A DNA stretch of 53,115 bases, from positions 1 to 53,115 of the forward strand of contig JBHIBO010000011.1 of assembly GCA_046759185.1 (NCBI GenBank), in the 5' to 3' direction. The position numbers were made by a program, and so were the translations under genes. Below the pieces are notes generated by a model. That model was not told the DNA's origin. It searched no databases and was given only the letters and a program-made list of their open reading frames with translations. Shown in pieces: positions 22,459 through 31,086 of the stretch (position 1 is its first letter; each line of letters begins with the position of its first letter). This DNA is from JAJISK01 sp046759185. GTDB taxonomy: Archaea > Thermoplasmatota > Thermoplasmata > RBG-16-68-12 > JAJISG01.

Positions 22459-22668
22459 CTAGCCGCTCCCGCCCGATTTGTCGTCCCCCTCCTTTCCGTC
22501 GCGTGCGCGGCGGGCGATCCACAACCCAGCGGCCACGACGACGAGGGCGAGGCCAGTGCCCGCGAGGATGAAGAGGATTACCTGCAAGAGGATTACCTGC
22601 AAGAGGTCGAAGAGGGGGGCCTCTCCCCGCGCCCTACTGACAGCGTGGACCTGGGTCCAGGGACACAT
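22459..22668 (-). CDS. Possible small single-helix membrane protein (69 aa)
   Basis: The frame encodes one strong transmembrane helix (about 27-51, including FILAGTGLALVVVAAGLWIA) followed by a charged, Gly-rich tail. A 15-bp tandem duplication makes the sequence LLQVILLQVI just before the helix. No clear TATA box precedes ATG 22668. The region is otherwise poor in genes and partly decayed, so this may be a remnant. Confidence 0.35.
   Translation of the reverse strand: MCPWTQVHAVSRARGEAPLFDLLQVILLQVILFILAGTGLALVVVAAGLWIARRARDGKEGDDKSGGSG
22571..22600. repeat. 15-bp tandem duplication
   Basis: The unit AAGAGGATTACCTGC occurs twice in direct succession (22571-22585, 22586-22600) and is followed by a partial third copy AAGAGG. 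It is in frame with the small membrane protein and duplicates LLQVI. Confidence 0.9.
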
Positions 22669-22885
22669 GACCGTTCACGCGATCCAGATCACGTTCATCG
22701 CCGGGAGCTCCCGGAGGCAGCGACCGCCATGCCCACCCCCTTCTCTCTCAGGGAATGGACGCCCAGGGAGGCTCTGAGACGGAATGCAGGGGTCACCTGG
22801 AGGTGGGCTTCGATGGGGCATCTACGAGGGACCCCGCACCGGGGGGCTGGCCTTTGAGGCTCCGCTCTAAGGGATTGAATGAGAA
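22669..22885. other. Gap without recognisable gene
   Basis: No frame here has convincing composition or a start with a TATA box. The stretch ends at the TATAA element (22886-22890) that serves the thioredoxin remnant. Confidence 0.3.
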
Positions 22886-22890
22886 TATAA
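22886..22890 (+). promoter_or_regulatory. TATA box upstream of the thioredoxin remnant
   Basis: TATAA followed by GGAGGAG is centred 28 nt before ATG 22916. An intact promoter thus still precedes the decayed thioredoxin/CcdA pair. Confidence 0.5.
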
Positions 22891-22915
22891 GGAGGAGCGG
22901 AGCGTAGTGCGTCTG

Positions 22916-23125
22916 ATGGCGAACAGGATCGACAGCCGCACGCCCCGTCCTTGGGCCCGGGAGCGGCGAGAGAGGATCCCGGAGGACAGCCTAGCGCTTG
23001 ACCTTGAGTACAACATTCAGTTCCCGCCCTTCAGGATTCTACTCGACTCCGATCGGGTGGCCAAGACCATTCCCAGGGAAACCACCGCGCCAGCCATCCT
23101 GGAGGCCCTGGAGGCCGTCACCTAG
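22916..23125 (+). CDS. Truncated thioredoxin-like protein (C-terminal half)
   Basis: The 69-aa frame ends NIQFPPFRILLDSDRVAKTI followed by PRETTAPAILEALEAV, which resembles the cis-Pro loop, last two strands and final helix of a thioredoxin or TlpA domain. The N-terminal half with the CXXC active site is missing; instead there is an Arg-rich, non-homologous start. It ends one base before the ccdA pseudogene, the usual partner of such thioredoxins. GTG 22907 is an alternative start. The fold assignment is tentative; the gene is probably a non-functional remnant. Confidence 0.45.
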   Translation: MANRIDSRTPRPWARERRERIPEDSLALDLEYNIQFPPFRILLDSDRVAKTIPRETTAPAILEALEAVT

Positions 23126-23126
23126 A

Positions 23127-23511
23127 ATGGTCGATGTCGTCCTGTTTAGCTTCTCCTATGGAGCCGGCGTCCTGTCGTTCTTCAACCCCCGTGCCTTCCC
23201 CATGCTTCCCGCATACACTTCCTACTACCTGGGCCGGGAGCGCGGGGAGCCCGCAGGCCTCGGGCGGGGCGCGCTCTTCGGCGGCCCCACCGTCCTCGGC
23301 GTGATTCGCGATCTTTGGGATCCGGGGAGGGGCCCTCGGCCTCGTGGGTGGGCACGTCCCGGGCCCCCCCGCCGTTCCCCTCGTCCGCCTCGGCATGGGC
23401 CTGGTTCTGATCGTCCTGGGCATCCTTCTCCTGTCGGCGCGGGGGCTGGGGCTCGACCTCCCCATCCGCGCCCCGAGAGGACGCGGCCCTCCCTTCGGGG
23501 TCGGAGGGTGA
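23127..23511 (+). pseudogene. Decayed CcdA (thiol-disulfide transport membrane protein)
   Basis: The first frame starts MVDVVLFSFSYGAGVLSFF and NPRAFPMLPAYTSYYLG, which aligns with the CcdA motif NPCxxPxxPAY; the catalytic Cys is replaced by Arg. After GGPTVLGV near 23303 homology moves to another frame (FAIFGIRGGALGLVGGHV, then LGMGLVLIVLGILLL) and ends at the TGA at 23509-23511. The full interval is 3n+1 long, as expected for one frameshift. Only three of the six helices of the family are present. Loss of the active Cys, frameshift and truncation together indicate a pseudogene. CcdA normally transfers reducing power across the membrane to thioredoxin-like proteins. Confidence 0.75.
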
Positions 23512-23516
23512 ACCGC

Positions 23517-24170
23517 ATGGGTGTGACGAGGTTGGCGGTTCTCGGGCCCGCTTGGGCCGTTCTCATCCTCCTTCTCCTCCTCTCCGGGGCCGCCCATGCC
23601 CGCTGCTTCGGCGTTCCGGAGGACACGGAAGAGGTGTGGGCCGTGCCCCTGTATGCGACCTCGGAGTTCGGATTTGAAGACGAGGCCGTCTTTGGCGTGG
23701 TCCGAGGGGCCACGAAACTCCTCGAGAGGGGGTTGGACGAGGTCGAAGGGGCTGCAGGGTCGGACACCCAGGTGCGCGCGTTCCTGTTCCTCGAACAGCT
23801 CCTTCGGTTCCCGCCGGCGAAACTCAACAAGAGCTTCATCGCCCCCGCGGACGACATGATCTGGGTCCTCGGGGTGGAGTACCGGGAGGAGCGTCCATCC
23901 GTGGTTACGTTGAGATGGTTGGCCGACGAGGTGAGAGGGGCCTCGCCGCAAGTGGGCCTACGCCTGGTTGACGGGAACACGTCGGTGGACATGCTTGCCA
24001 CCGCATCCTACGCCTTCGACGCCACGGTGGGGACGCGTTCCTTCCGCATCGAGGCCACCGCCCTGGATGAGACGGGCGATACCCTCCTTTTCATCATACT
24101 CGTCCTTGCCGCCTACGGGGGTCTCACCGCCATCTTCCTTCTCCTGCGGCGACGGGGCCGTCGGAGTTAG
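23517..24170 (+). CDS. Membrane-anchored extracytoplasmic protein of unknown function
   Basis: The 217-aa protein has an N-terminal signal segment (about 7-27, LAVLGPAWAVLILLLLLSG), a soluble domain and a C-terminal transmembrane helix (about 185-207) followed by RRRGRRS. Two mid segments, AVFGVVRGATKLLERGL and DDMIWVLGVEYREERP, look structured, but I do not recognise a family. The ATG at 23517 lies 5 nt after the ccdA stop, and the frame continues open upstream only through the pseudogene. It probably belongs to the same transcript as the DUF3179 gene. Confidence 0.65.
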   Translation: MGVTRLAVLGPAWAVLILLLLLSGAAHARCFGVPEDTEEVWAVPLYATSEFGFEDEAVFGVVRGATKLLERGLDEVEGAAGSDTQVRAFLFLEQLLRFPPAKLNKSFIAPADDMIWVLGVEYREERPSVVTLRWLADEVRGASPQVGLRLVDGNTSVDMLATASYAFDATVGTRSFRIEATALDETGDTLLFIILVLAAYGGLTAIFLLLRRRGRRS

Positions 24171-24219
24171 TCTTCATGTTTCCGAGGTGACCCACTTCCG
24201 CTCCGCTCCCCTGGTTCCC

Positions 24220-25704
24220 ATGATGCATCGATGGCTGGTCGTCCTCGTGCCCTTCCTTCTTCTCCCCACGGCGGTCGCCCACCACGTGGATCCGTTGGAG
24301 GTTCTCAAAGTCCTGGAGGTGGGCGACATCCCCACGATCTATCACCCGAGGTTCACCCAGGACGCGTATATCGACGTGACCGAGACCGTCATCGGCCTGG
24401 CCACCGGGGGAGAGGCCCGGGCCTATCCCATCAAGATCATGAACTGGCACGAGGTCGTGAACGACACGGTGGACGGCCTCCCCGTGGCCATCACCTATTG
24501 TCCCCTCTGCGGAACCGGAGTCGTGTTCAGTCGCCTGGTGGAGGGGAACGAACTCACCCTGGGCGTGTCCGGGAAGCTCTACAAGAGCAACCTCGTCCTG
24601 TTCGACAACGAGACGGGAAGTTACTGGACCCAGATTGACGGGGAGGCCATCCTGGGCCCTCTCCATGGGAAGAGGCTGGACTGGGTTCCGTCGCACACGG
24701 TAGCCTGGGGGGACTGGGTGGAACGATTCCCCCGATCTCTGCTCCTCCTGCCCCCTCTCCCCCAGTGCGAAGGGGGGCGCACCGGGGACAGCTGCCGGGA
24801 TTACACCATCGACCCGTACCGGGGCTACCGGGATTCGACCATCGTGTACGACGAGTTCGGGGGAGAGTACACGGACACGATTCTCCACCCGAAAGCCCCG
24901 GTCCTGGGGATCGTGGTCGGAGGGGTGGCCATGGCCTACCCCCTGACCGTGTTGGAGACCTCCCTCGTCGTGAATGACGTCCTCAACCGCCAACCCCTTG
25001 TGATCACGTACGTCAACGGGAGCGTACAGGCGTTCGATTCGGGGGACCGGGAGTTTAGCCCGTTGCCGGGCCCGATGATGGCAGATGAGAGCGGGGGCCT
25101 GTGGAGCCGACTCCACGGTGAGTCTCTCTCAGGGGAGCGGCTCCCCCTCGTGGAAGCGGGGAACTCGATGTGGTTCGCGTGGGTTGAGTTCCATCCGGGC
25201 ACCGGAGTCTTCGCCCTTCGGCCCCCCTCGGTCCTCACCTTCGCTCTTCGGCCCACCCAGGCCCTGCAGGCAAAGGGAGACCTCCTCCTCCAGGAGGTCC
25301 GCTTTAACAACACCGCCCAGGTCGCGTTGACGAACCTGAGGATGGTGGTGGACCTGGGCGTGGCGCTTGAGTTCGTCAGGGACCAGGCCCGCGCCTTGCC
25401 GATGCTCCTCCGAAGTTCCCCGGAGGCAGGGAAGCTCCTCTATGAGTTTGGCCCAGTGCCTCCGGGACCCTACTCCTTCCTCATCACCGCGCGGGTCCGG
25501 GATCGAGACCTGCCCGGCGTCTTCTTCCGGAGCGCGGTCTCAATTGAGTATGTCGATGTGGATGGGCGGACCGTGACCGCCTCGAAGATGGGGGATACCT
25601 TTCGGGTCGGAGAGAGGCCGCCTTTCCCTACGCACCTCCTCCTCCTGGCGATGGTCCCTCTCCCCCTCGTTGCGTGGTGGCTGTACCGAAGGAAGGGGCA
25701 GTAG
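24220..25704 (+). CDS. DUF3179 domain protein, membrane-anchored
   Basis: The 494-aa protein has a signal peptide (1-20, ending TAVAHH), the DUF3179 hallmark ITYCPLCGTG (about 91-100) preceded by YPIKIMNWHEVVNDTVDGLP, and partner motifs YWTQIDGEAILGPLHGKRL and GYRDSTIVYDEFGGEY. A C-terminal beta domain (about 330-465) ends in a transmembrane helix and Arg/Lys tail. The function of DUF3179 is unknown; the conserved Cys pair suggests a metal or redox role. Starts at 24220 and 24223 are both ATG. A second DUF3179 gene (37508-38659) has a different targeting signal. Confidence 0.85.
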   Translation: MMHRWLVVLVPFLLLPTAVAHHVDPLEVLKVLEVGDIPTIYHPRFTQDAYIDVTETVIGLATGGEARAYPIKIMNWHEVVNDTVDGLPVAITYCPLCGTGVVFSRLVEGNELTLGVSGKLYKSNLVLFDNETGSYWTQIDGEAILGPLHGKRLDWVPSHTVAWGDWVERFPRSLLLLPPLPQCEGGRTGDSCRDYTIDPYRGYRDSTIVYDEFGGEYTDTILHPKAPVLGIVVGGVAMAYPLTVLETSLVVNDVLNRQPLVITYVNGSVQAFDSGDREFSPLPGPMMADESGGLWSRLHGESLSGERLPLVEAGNSMWFAWVEFHPGTGVFALRPPSVLTFALRPTQALQAKGDLLLQEVRFNNTAQVALTNLRMVVDLGVALEFVRDQARALPMLLRSSPEAGKLLYEFGPVPPGPYSFLITARVRDRDLPGVFFRSAVSIEYVDVDGRTVTASKMGDTFRVGERPPFPTHLLLLAMVPLPLVAWWLYRRKGQ

Positions 25705-25760
25705 GGAACCAGACGGCTTCCGGCCAGGAATTTCGGGCCGGGCCGCGCCTCGGGACAAAG

Positions 25761-25777
25761 GTTAAAGCCTTATTAGG
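25761..25777 (+). promoter_or_regulatory. Probable promoter of the liv operon
   Basis: Two A/T-rich elements, GTTAAAGC (25761-25768) and CTTATTAG (25769-25776), are the only TATA-like sequences before livH. They predict a leader of about 50 nt. Confidence 0.4.
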
Positions 25778-25851
25778 CTAGGTCGGGTGATACGGGAGGA
25801 GTGAGCCAGCCACTGAGCCCCGCCATGGAGCACGATGGGTGAGACCCTTTG

Positions 25852-27042
25852 GTGATTCATGAGTTTGTCGTAAACGGCATCGCCCTGGGAAGCATCTTCG
25901 TCCTAGGGGCCGTGGGTCTCTCCCTCATCTACGGGGTGCGCAATTTCGCGAACTTTGCCCACGGGGACATCCTGACACTCGGTGCCTACCTGGCGTTTAC
26001 CGTCAACGTCATCTTCGCCTGGAATTGGGTCTCCGTGGCGCCCTCCATGTCCGTAGCCGCCGTCCTCTTGGGGATCGCCGCCGTAGGGCTCGCGGGCGCG
26101 TTGGGGCTGCGCCTCTTCTTTCGGGTCCGAGGGGCGCCCCCCTCGCCGCGCCGCCGGGGCCTTCCCCTCCTCTTCCTCCTCGTGGGAATCCTCGCCCTCG
26201 GCGCCTCCCTCCCGATGCTGAACCTGGTTCGCCTGGGGATCTCGGAGGTTGCCGTGCCCACCGGACTCCTCCTGTCCGGCGTGACGGCGATCATCGGGGC
26301 GGGCCTCGCCGGGGTCCTCTTCGAACACAGCATCTTCCGTCCCCTGCAGTACCGGGGACCCATCCCGTCCCTCATCGCCTCCATCGGCCTGGCCTTCATC
26401 CTGCAGAACGTCATCTCCGCTCTCTACGGGACCGACCAACGCTTTTTCTCTGTTTCATCGGGGGTTGGAATCGACGTGGGCGCCGGGATTGTGCTGACGA
26501 TGGTGAAGCAGTATACGATCATCATCGGCGTCCTCCTCGTGGTGGTGCTGCACCTCGTCTTACGCTATACGAAGCTAGGGAAAGCCATGCGGGCCACCTC
26601 CGATGACCTCGACCTGGCCCGGGTCACGGGCATCAACGTCCGCTGGGTAATCATCTGGACCTGGGTCATCGGGGCCGGGTTCGCCGCGATCGGGGGCATC
26701 CTGCTGGGTCTCAACGCGCAGGTGAAGCCCCTCATGGGGTTCGGCATCCTGCTCTTCATCTTTGCGGCCGTCATCTTGGGGGGCATCGGCTCGGCGTACG
26801 GAGCGCTCCTCGGCGGATTCGTGATCGGGATCACGAACGAGGTATCGAAGGCCTTTCTCTTTCGGGCAGGATTCGACGCGGCCTGGTCCCCCGCGTTCCC
26901 CTTCGCGATCATGGTCACGATGCTCCTGATTCGTCCAGAGGGGCTCCTGGGTGGCGAGCCGTTGTTTCGATGGGGCGTCCTCCGTGCCTCCCTGTCCCGC
27001 TTCGCCCGACGGATTCGGGGGCTTCGAGCGCCCTCGAGGTGA
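25852..27042 (+). CDS. livH: Branched-chain amino acid ABC transporter permease LivH
   Basis: The 396-aa permease begins EFVVNGIALGSIFVLGAVGL and SLIYGVRNFANFAHGDILTL, the classic LivH N-terminus, and has the coupling-helix region KAMRATSDDLDLARVTGINV. Eight or more helices are visible. A 50-residue insert after residue 60 adds a hydrophobic pair not typical of bacterial LivH. It forms the membrane channel with LivM for leucine, isoleucine and valine or related amino acids. TTG 25849 and GTG 25852 are adjacent possible starts. livM follows after 6 nt. Confidence 0.92.
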   Translation: MIHEFVVNGIALGSIFVLGAVGLSLIYGVRNFANFAHGDILTLGAYLAFTVNVIFAWNWVSVAPSMSVAAVLLGIAAVGLAGALGLRLFFRVRGAPPSPRRRGLPLLFLLVGILALGASLPMLNLVRLGISEVAVPTGLLLSGVTAIIGAGLAGVLFEHSIFRPLQYRGPIPSLIASIGLAFILQNVISALYGTDQRFFSVSSGVGIDVGAGIVLTMVKQYTIIIGVLLVVVLHLVLRYTKLGKAMRATSDDLDLARVTGINVRWVIIWTWVIGAGFAAIGGILLGLNAQVKPLMGFGILLFIFAAVILGGIGSAYGALLGGFVIGITNEVSKAFLFRAGFDAAWSPAFPFAIMVTMLLIRPEGLLGGEPLFRWGVLRASLSRFARRIRGLRAPSR

Positions 27043-27048
27043 GAGACG

Positions 27049-28038
27049 ATGGTCGAGCTTGGCTTTCTCCGGGAACTTGTCTTCTTCATGAGCTTTCTCG
27101 GGATCTTCGCCCTGCTGGTCCTGGGCCTGAACCTTCAGTGGGGATACACGGGCCTCTTCAACATCGGGGTCGCCGCCTTCTTCGCCGTCGGGGCCTACAC
27201 GGCGGCCATCCTCGTCACCCCCGTCGTTCCCCCGTCGGATTTCTATCCAGGCCACTGGGGTTTCGGCCTCCCGTATGCCGTTGGGATCGTCGGCGCGATC
27301 CTCGTTGCTGCCGTGCTCGGATTCCTGATCGCCATCCCTACGGTGCGCCTCCGTGCGGATTACCTCGCCATTGCCACCCTCGGCCTTGCGGAGATCATTC
27401 GCCTCTCCCTGATTCAGTCCGAATCCATCACCGCGGGAACCATCGGGCTGAGGAACATCCCCTCGCCCGTTATCGTGCCCGGGGATCCCTTCCTTACGAA
27501 CGTGACCTTCGCGGTCATCGTGATCCTCGGGGTCGTCGTTCTGTACTTCTTCATCGAGTTCGTCGGGCGGTCTCCCTGGGGAAGGGTTCTGAAGGCGATT
27601 CGGGAGGACGAGGATGCGGCCGTGGCCCTGGGGAAGAACGCGTTCAGCTACAAGGTGCAGGCCTTCGTGCTGGGAGCCGCCATCATGGGAGCGGCCGGGG
27701 CGCTGTTTGGCTCCTTCCTCCACATCATCGAGCCTCTCACGACCTTTACGCCCATCGACACGTTCTTCATCTGGGTGATGGTCATCCTGGGGGGCGCCGG
27801 GAACAACCGCGGGGTCCTCGTGGGGGCCCTCCTCGTATGGGGCTTTCAGTTCATGATCATCCGGACCCCGTTCCCGGATCTCGGCGTGATTGACCTGGAG
27901 TCGAAGAAGGCCTTCCTCCAGCTGATCGCGCTGGGTCTGCTTGTGGTCCTCGTCATGCTCTTCCGGCCGCGGGGAATCCTGGGGGAGGAGAAGGTTATCT
28001 CCCGCGGGGTCCTTAGAAGAAGCAGAAGATACACATGA
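27049..28038 (+). CDS. livM: Branched-chain amino acid ABC transporter permease LivM
   Basis: The 329-aa second permease has GLNLQWGYTGLFNIGVAAFF, the LivM family start, then VRLRADYLAIATLGLAEIIR and the coupling segment SPWGRVLKAIREDEDAAVAL, with about nine helices. It overlaps livG by four bases, so the two are translationally coupled. It pairs with LivH. Confidence 0.93.
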   Translation: MVELGFLRELVFFMSFLGIFALLVLGLNLQWGYTGLFNIGVAAFFAVGAYTAAILVTPVVPPSDFYPGHWGFGLPYAVGIVGAILVAAVLGFLIAIPTVRLRADYLAIATLGLAEIIRLSLIQSESITAGTIGLRNIPSPVIVPGDPFLTNVTFAVIVILGVVVLYFFIEFVGRSPWGRVLKAIREDEDAAVALGKNAFSYKVQAFVLGAAIMGAAGALFGSFLHIIEPLTTFTPIDTFFIWVMVILGGAGNNRGVLVGALLVWGFQFMIIRTPFPDLGVIDLESKKAFLQLIALGLLVVLVMLFRPRGILGEEKVISRGVLRRSRRYT

Positions 28039-28787
28039 CCCTCAGCATCAAAGACGTCAGCAAGCACTTCGGGGGCGTGCATGCCGTGGAAGAGTGCTCC
28101 CTCGATGTCGAAGACGGGACCATCACGGGACTGATTGGCCCGAACGGGGCCGGCAAGACGACCCTCTTCAACCTCATCACGGGATTCCTGCGCCCCGACG
28201 GGGGCGAGATCCACCTGAACGGGGAACGGCTGGACGGTCTACCCGCCCATGCCTCGGTGAGACGGGGGGTCGTCAAGACCTGGCAGATCCCGCGCGAATT
28301 TGAGAACATCACGGTCCTGGAGAACCTCATGCTCGCGGCGAAGGACAATCCGGGGGAGAGCATCTGGAACGTCATCTTCCGACCCTTTCGCGTCCGGAAG
28401 CGGGAGCGCGAGGTGCAGGAGAAGGCGCACAGGATTCTCGAGTTTCTCGAGCTGGGCCACCTCGCCACGGAGCTCGCCGGCAATCTCTCGGGGGGACAGA
28501 AGAAGCTGCTGGAACTCGGTCAAGCCCTCATGACGGATCCGACTCACCTCCTCCTAGACGAGCCCGTCGCCGGGGTCAACCGAGTGCTCGCCGAGAAGCT
28601 GCTGGATCGTCTCGACGAGCTTCGCGAGCAAGGCATGACCATCTTTCTCATCGAGCACGACATGGACGTCGTCATGAGCCGATGCGATGTCGTCATCGCG
28701 ATGCACAACGGTCGAAAGCTGGCCGAGGGGACGCCCACGGAGATCAAGGCCAACGTCGACGTGATCGATTCCTACCTCGGGGCCTAG
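28035..28787 (+). CDS. livG: Branched-chain amino acid ABC transporter ATPase LivG
   Basis: The 250-aa ATPase shows Walker A GPNGAGKTT (about 35-43), the LivG-type insert TWQIPREFENITVLENLMLA, signature LSGGQKKLLELGQAL (about 154-168), Walker B HLLLDEP and the switch HDMDVVMSRCD. It energises uptake together with LivF. Its start lies within the end of livM. Confidence 0.94.
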   Translation: MTLSIKDVSKHFGGVHAVEECSLDVEDGTITGLIGPNGAGKTTLFNLITGFLRPDGGEIHLNGERLDGLPAHASVRRGVVKTWQIPREFENITVLENLMLAAKDNPGESIWNVIFRPFRVRKREREVQEKAHRILEFLELGHLATELAGNLSGGQKKLLELGQALMTDPTHLLLDEPVAGVNRVLAEKLLDRLDELREQGMTIFLIEHDMDVVMSRCDVVIAMHNGRKLAEGTPTEIKANVDVIDSYLGA

Positions 28788-28789
28788 GG

Positions 28790-29497
28790 ATGCCACCCCT
28801 CCTGAAGGCCGAGGGAATCCATTCGGGGTACGGCGACGTGGAGATCGTCCATGACGCCAATGTGGTCCTCAACCAAGGCGAGCTGGTGGCCATCATCGGG
28901 CCCAACGGCGCCGGCAAATCCACGCTGATCAAGACCATTTTCGGGCTCTTGGCCCCCACGACTGGCCGGATATGGTACCAAGGCCGGGACGTCACGGGGA
29001 CGGAGCCTGACAAGCTGGTTCGGATGGGGCTCAGCTACGTTCCCCAAGTGGACAACGTGTTTCCCCGCCTCACCGTAGTGGAAAACCTCGAGATGGGTGG
29101 CTTCGTGCGGGAGGGCGATCTGACGCCCCGCATCGAGGCGGTCATGCAGATGTTTCCCAGCCTGCAGGAAAAGGCCTCGGTCAGATCGCGCAATCTGAGT
29201 GGCGGCGAGAAGCAGATGGTGGCCTTGGGGAAGACCCTCATGCTCGATCCCGAGGTGATGCTCATCGACGAGCCCTCCGCCGGGCTCGCCCCGAACCTGG
29301 TGGCGGCTGTCCTCGAGAAGATACGGGAGATCAACGAAGCGGGGACCTCCATCGTCATCGTCGAGCAGAACGCCCGGCAGGCCCTGTCCATGGCGCACCG
29401 AGGCTACGTGCTGGACATGGGGGAGACCAAGTACGAAGGGACGGGGGAGGACCTCCTGGCCGACCCCCGTGTGGGCCAGATGTACCTGGGCGGCTAG
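28790..29497 (+). CDS. livF: Branched-chain amino acid ABC transporter ATPase LivF
   Basis: The 235-aa ATPase starts at ATG 28790, three bases after the livG stop; an upstream extension of the frame is noise. It shows Walker A GPNGAGKST, signature LSGGEKQMVALGKTL, Walker B VMLIDEPSAGLAP and the family-specific IVEQNARQAL. It ends four bases into the convergent livK, so livHMGF and livK are transcribed towards each other. Confidence 0.94.
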   Translation: MPPLLKAEGIHSGYGDVEIVHDANVVLNQGELVAIIGPNGAGKSTLIKTIFGLLAPTTGRIWYQGRDVTGTEPDKLVRMGLSYVPQVDNVFPRLTVVENLEMGGFVREGDLTPRIEAVMQMFPSLQEKASVRSRNLSGGEKQMVALGKTLMLDPEVMLIDEPSAGLAPNLVAAVLEKIREINEAGTSIVIVEQNARQALSMAHRGYVLDMGETKYEGTGEDLLADPRVGQMYLGG

Positions 29498-30933
29498 TCA
29501 GACCGAGGAACAGCGAGCAGGTTCACGACGAAGCTGGGCTGGGACTGGTGGCTTACCCTCGTGAGTGCCAGCCCCAGTTGATCCTGCGTGATGACGTCCT
29601 CCTGAACGAAGGCGTCGGACTGGATGCGGAAGAACTCATAGTCGCTTCCCGCTTCCCCTGCCAGGTCGAAGTTGAGGCTTCCGGAGGCCCCCTCGAAGTC
29701 GATTTGCCTGCCCGCGGCAAGCTCGGTTTTCGCCTTCGCGAACTCGCCGGGGAAGATCTTCGTCCCGGGGGGCGAGGAGACCGCGTACAAGTTGTCGCGA
29801 ATCGTCGTGCCGTCGGCCGCGCCTCCGGCCTCGATGGCGAGGGCGATGAGGTAGACCGCGTCGTAGGTGTGCGCGTCGAACGGGAAGAGGTCCAACCCGA
29901 AGACTTCGTCCATCCGTGTGGAGAAGTAGTCAAAGGATGTCCCCGCCGGCGGCAGGGGGGAAGTCCCCACGAACCCGTCTGTGTTGATTCCCTCGCCGTC
30001 CAGATCGGTCAGGAAGTCGGTGGACTTCAGGCCCTCAGACCACTGCCAATCCCATGCCCAAGCGGGATTGGCCAGCCAATTCTTGTACATCGTCAGGCCG
30101 TCCTCCGGGTAGGCGATCATAAGGACGGCTTCCGGGTTGGCGCCGGCCAGGAGCTGGAGATCGGAGGTGTAGTCCGCCTGCTCTTCCGTGTAGTTGACCT
30201 GGGCGACTACGGTGCCGGTGTAACCCCCACGGAAGGCGGATGCGAATCCCTTTCCGTATGGGTTGTTGACGGCAATGATTCCCATCGTGCTCCAACCGCC
30301 GAATCCCGTGAAGTCCCCGTTCGCGATCATGGCGGCGGCCTTGCCCTGCAGGGCGTCTGAGGGAGCCGTCCGCCACCACCACCCCGGGTTCCCAAACGTG
30401 TCGGGAACGGGGTCGTCGGGGCCGAGGAAGCCTCCCGCAACGAGCGATTCATGGCGCTCGATTTCGAAGTTCGTGAAGAAGGGCGACGTGGAGGCCGGGC
30501 TGATTTGGACGACGTTGTTCTCAAGCGTCACGCCGCTTACGGCCTGCGACACCCCCGAGGATGCCGCGCCGACAATGGCGCCGACGCCGTCCGTTGCGAC
30601 GAGTTTCGTTGCGACGTTGGCCCCGGCAATCGGTCGGGTCTGGCTGTCCTCATGAACGAGCTCCAAGGGAAGACCGATGACGCCTCCGGCGTCGTTAATC
30701 TCACCCCCCGCCAGATTGGCGGCATTCTGCATGCGTGGTCCGAAGTCCGAGAGCGGTCCGGTGACGGGGAGAATCGTCCCGACCTTCACGCTCTGAGCCG
30801 GCTGAATCAGCAGAGGGGCGGCGAAGATTGCGGCCACCACGACGACGACTACAATGATCACGACGGCAATGGCAATCCATAGGCCACGGCCAGCGCCTCC
30901 GGCTGGTGCTGGAGCTTCTGCTTCTCCTTCCAT
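29494..30933 (-). CDS. livK: Branched-chain amino acid ABC transporter substrate-binding protein LivK-like
   Basis: The 479-aa protein has a short acidic, Ala/Pro-rich cytoplasmic start, an anchoring transmembrane helix (about 17-43, very Val-rich) and then a type I periplasmic-binding fold: VKVGTILPVTGPLSDFG, AANLAGGEINDAGGV, GAIVGAASSGVSQAVSG and FDAHTYDAVYLIALAIEAGG. It captures amino acids outside the membrane for LivHMGF. The gene is convergent with livF and has its own strong promoter (about 30983-30991) and a GGAGG five bases before the ATG, so unlike most neighbours it has a leader of about 27 nt. This separate control would allow the binding protein to be made in excess. Confidence 0.93.
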   Translation of the reverse strand: MEGEAEAPAPAGGAGRGLWIAIAVVIIVVVVVVAAIFAAPLLIQPAQSVKVGTILPVTGPLSDFGPRMQNAANLAGGEINDAGGVIGLPLELVHEDSQTRPIAGANVATKLVATDGVGAIVGAASSGVSQAVSGVTLENNVVQISPASTSPFFTNFEIERHESLVAGGFLGPDDPVPDTFGNPGWWWRTAPSDALQGKAAAMIANGDFTGFGGWSTMGIIAVNNPYGKGFASAFRGGYTGTVVAQVNYTEEQADYTSDLQLLAGANPEAVLMIAYPEDGLTMYKNWLANPAWAWDWQWSEGLKSTDFLTDLDGEGINTDGFVGTSPLPPAGTSFDYFSTRMDEVFGLDLFPFDAHTYDAVYLIALAIEAGGAADGTTIRDNLYAVSSPPGTKIFPGEFAKAKTELAAGRQIDFEGASGSLNFDLAGEAGSDYEFFRIQSDAFVQEDVITQDQLGLALTRVSHQSQPSFVVNLLAVPRSD

Positions 30934-30982
30934 TTTTCCTCCACCCAGTAGGATGAACTCCCAGCTGGATTGATATGCAGGT

Positions 30983-30991
30983 TATAAATAT
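30983..30991. promoter_or_regulatory. Strong TATA element between livK and the DUF457 gene
   Basis: TATAAATAT reads as ATATTTATA on the minus strand, so it can serve either direction. Minus-strand transcription gives livK a leader of about 27 nt with a Shine-Dalgarno sequence; plus-strand transcription would start near 31012. Confidence 0.65.
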
Positions 30992-31086
30992 TTCGCAGAC
31001 GCAGTGGCTAGATGCAGGGTGAGCAAGCTCGCGCCTGTGGCGAGTCGGACGCCGATTGTCTAGCATCGGGAGAAGGAGGTCGTAAC

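Noticed and set aside
31012..31086. ATG 31012 as the start of the DUF457 gene, 26 nt from the strong TATA element.
   Set aside because: The 25 added residues have codon use unlike the gene, and GTG 31087 has a full GGAGGT and begins the conserved first helix. It is kept only as an alternative.
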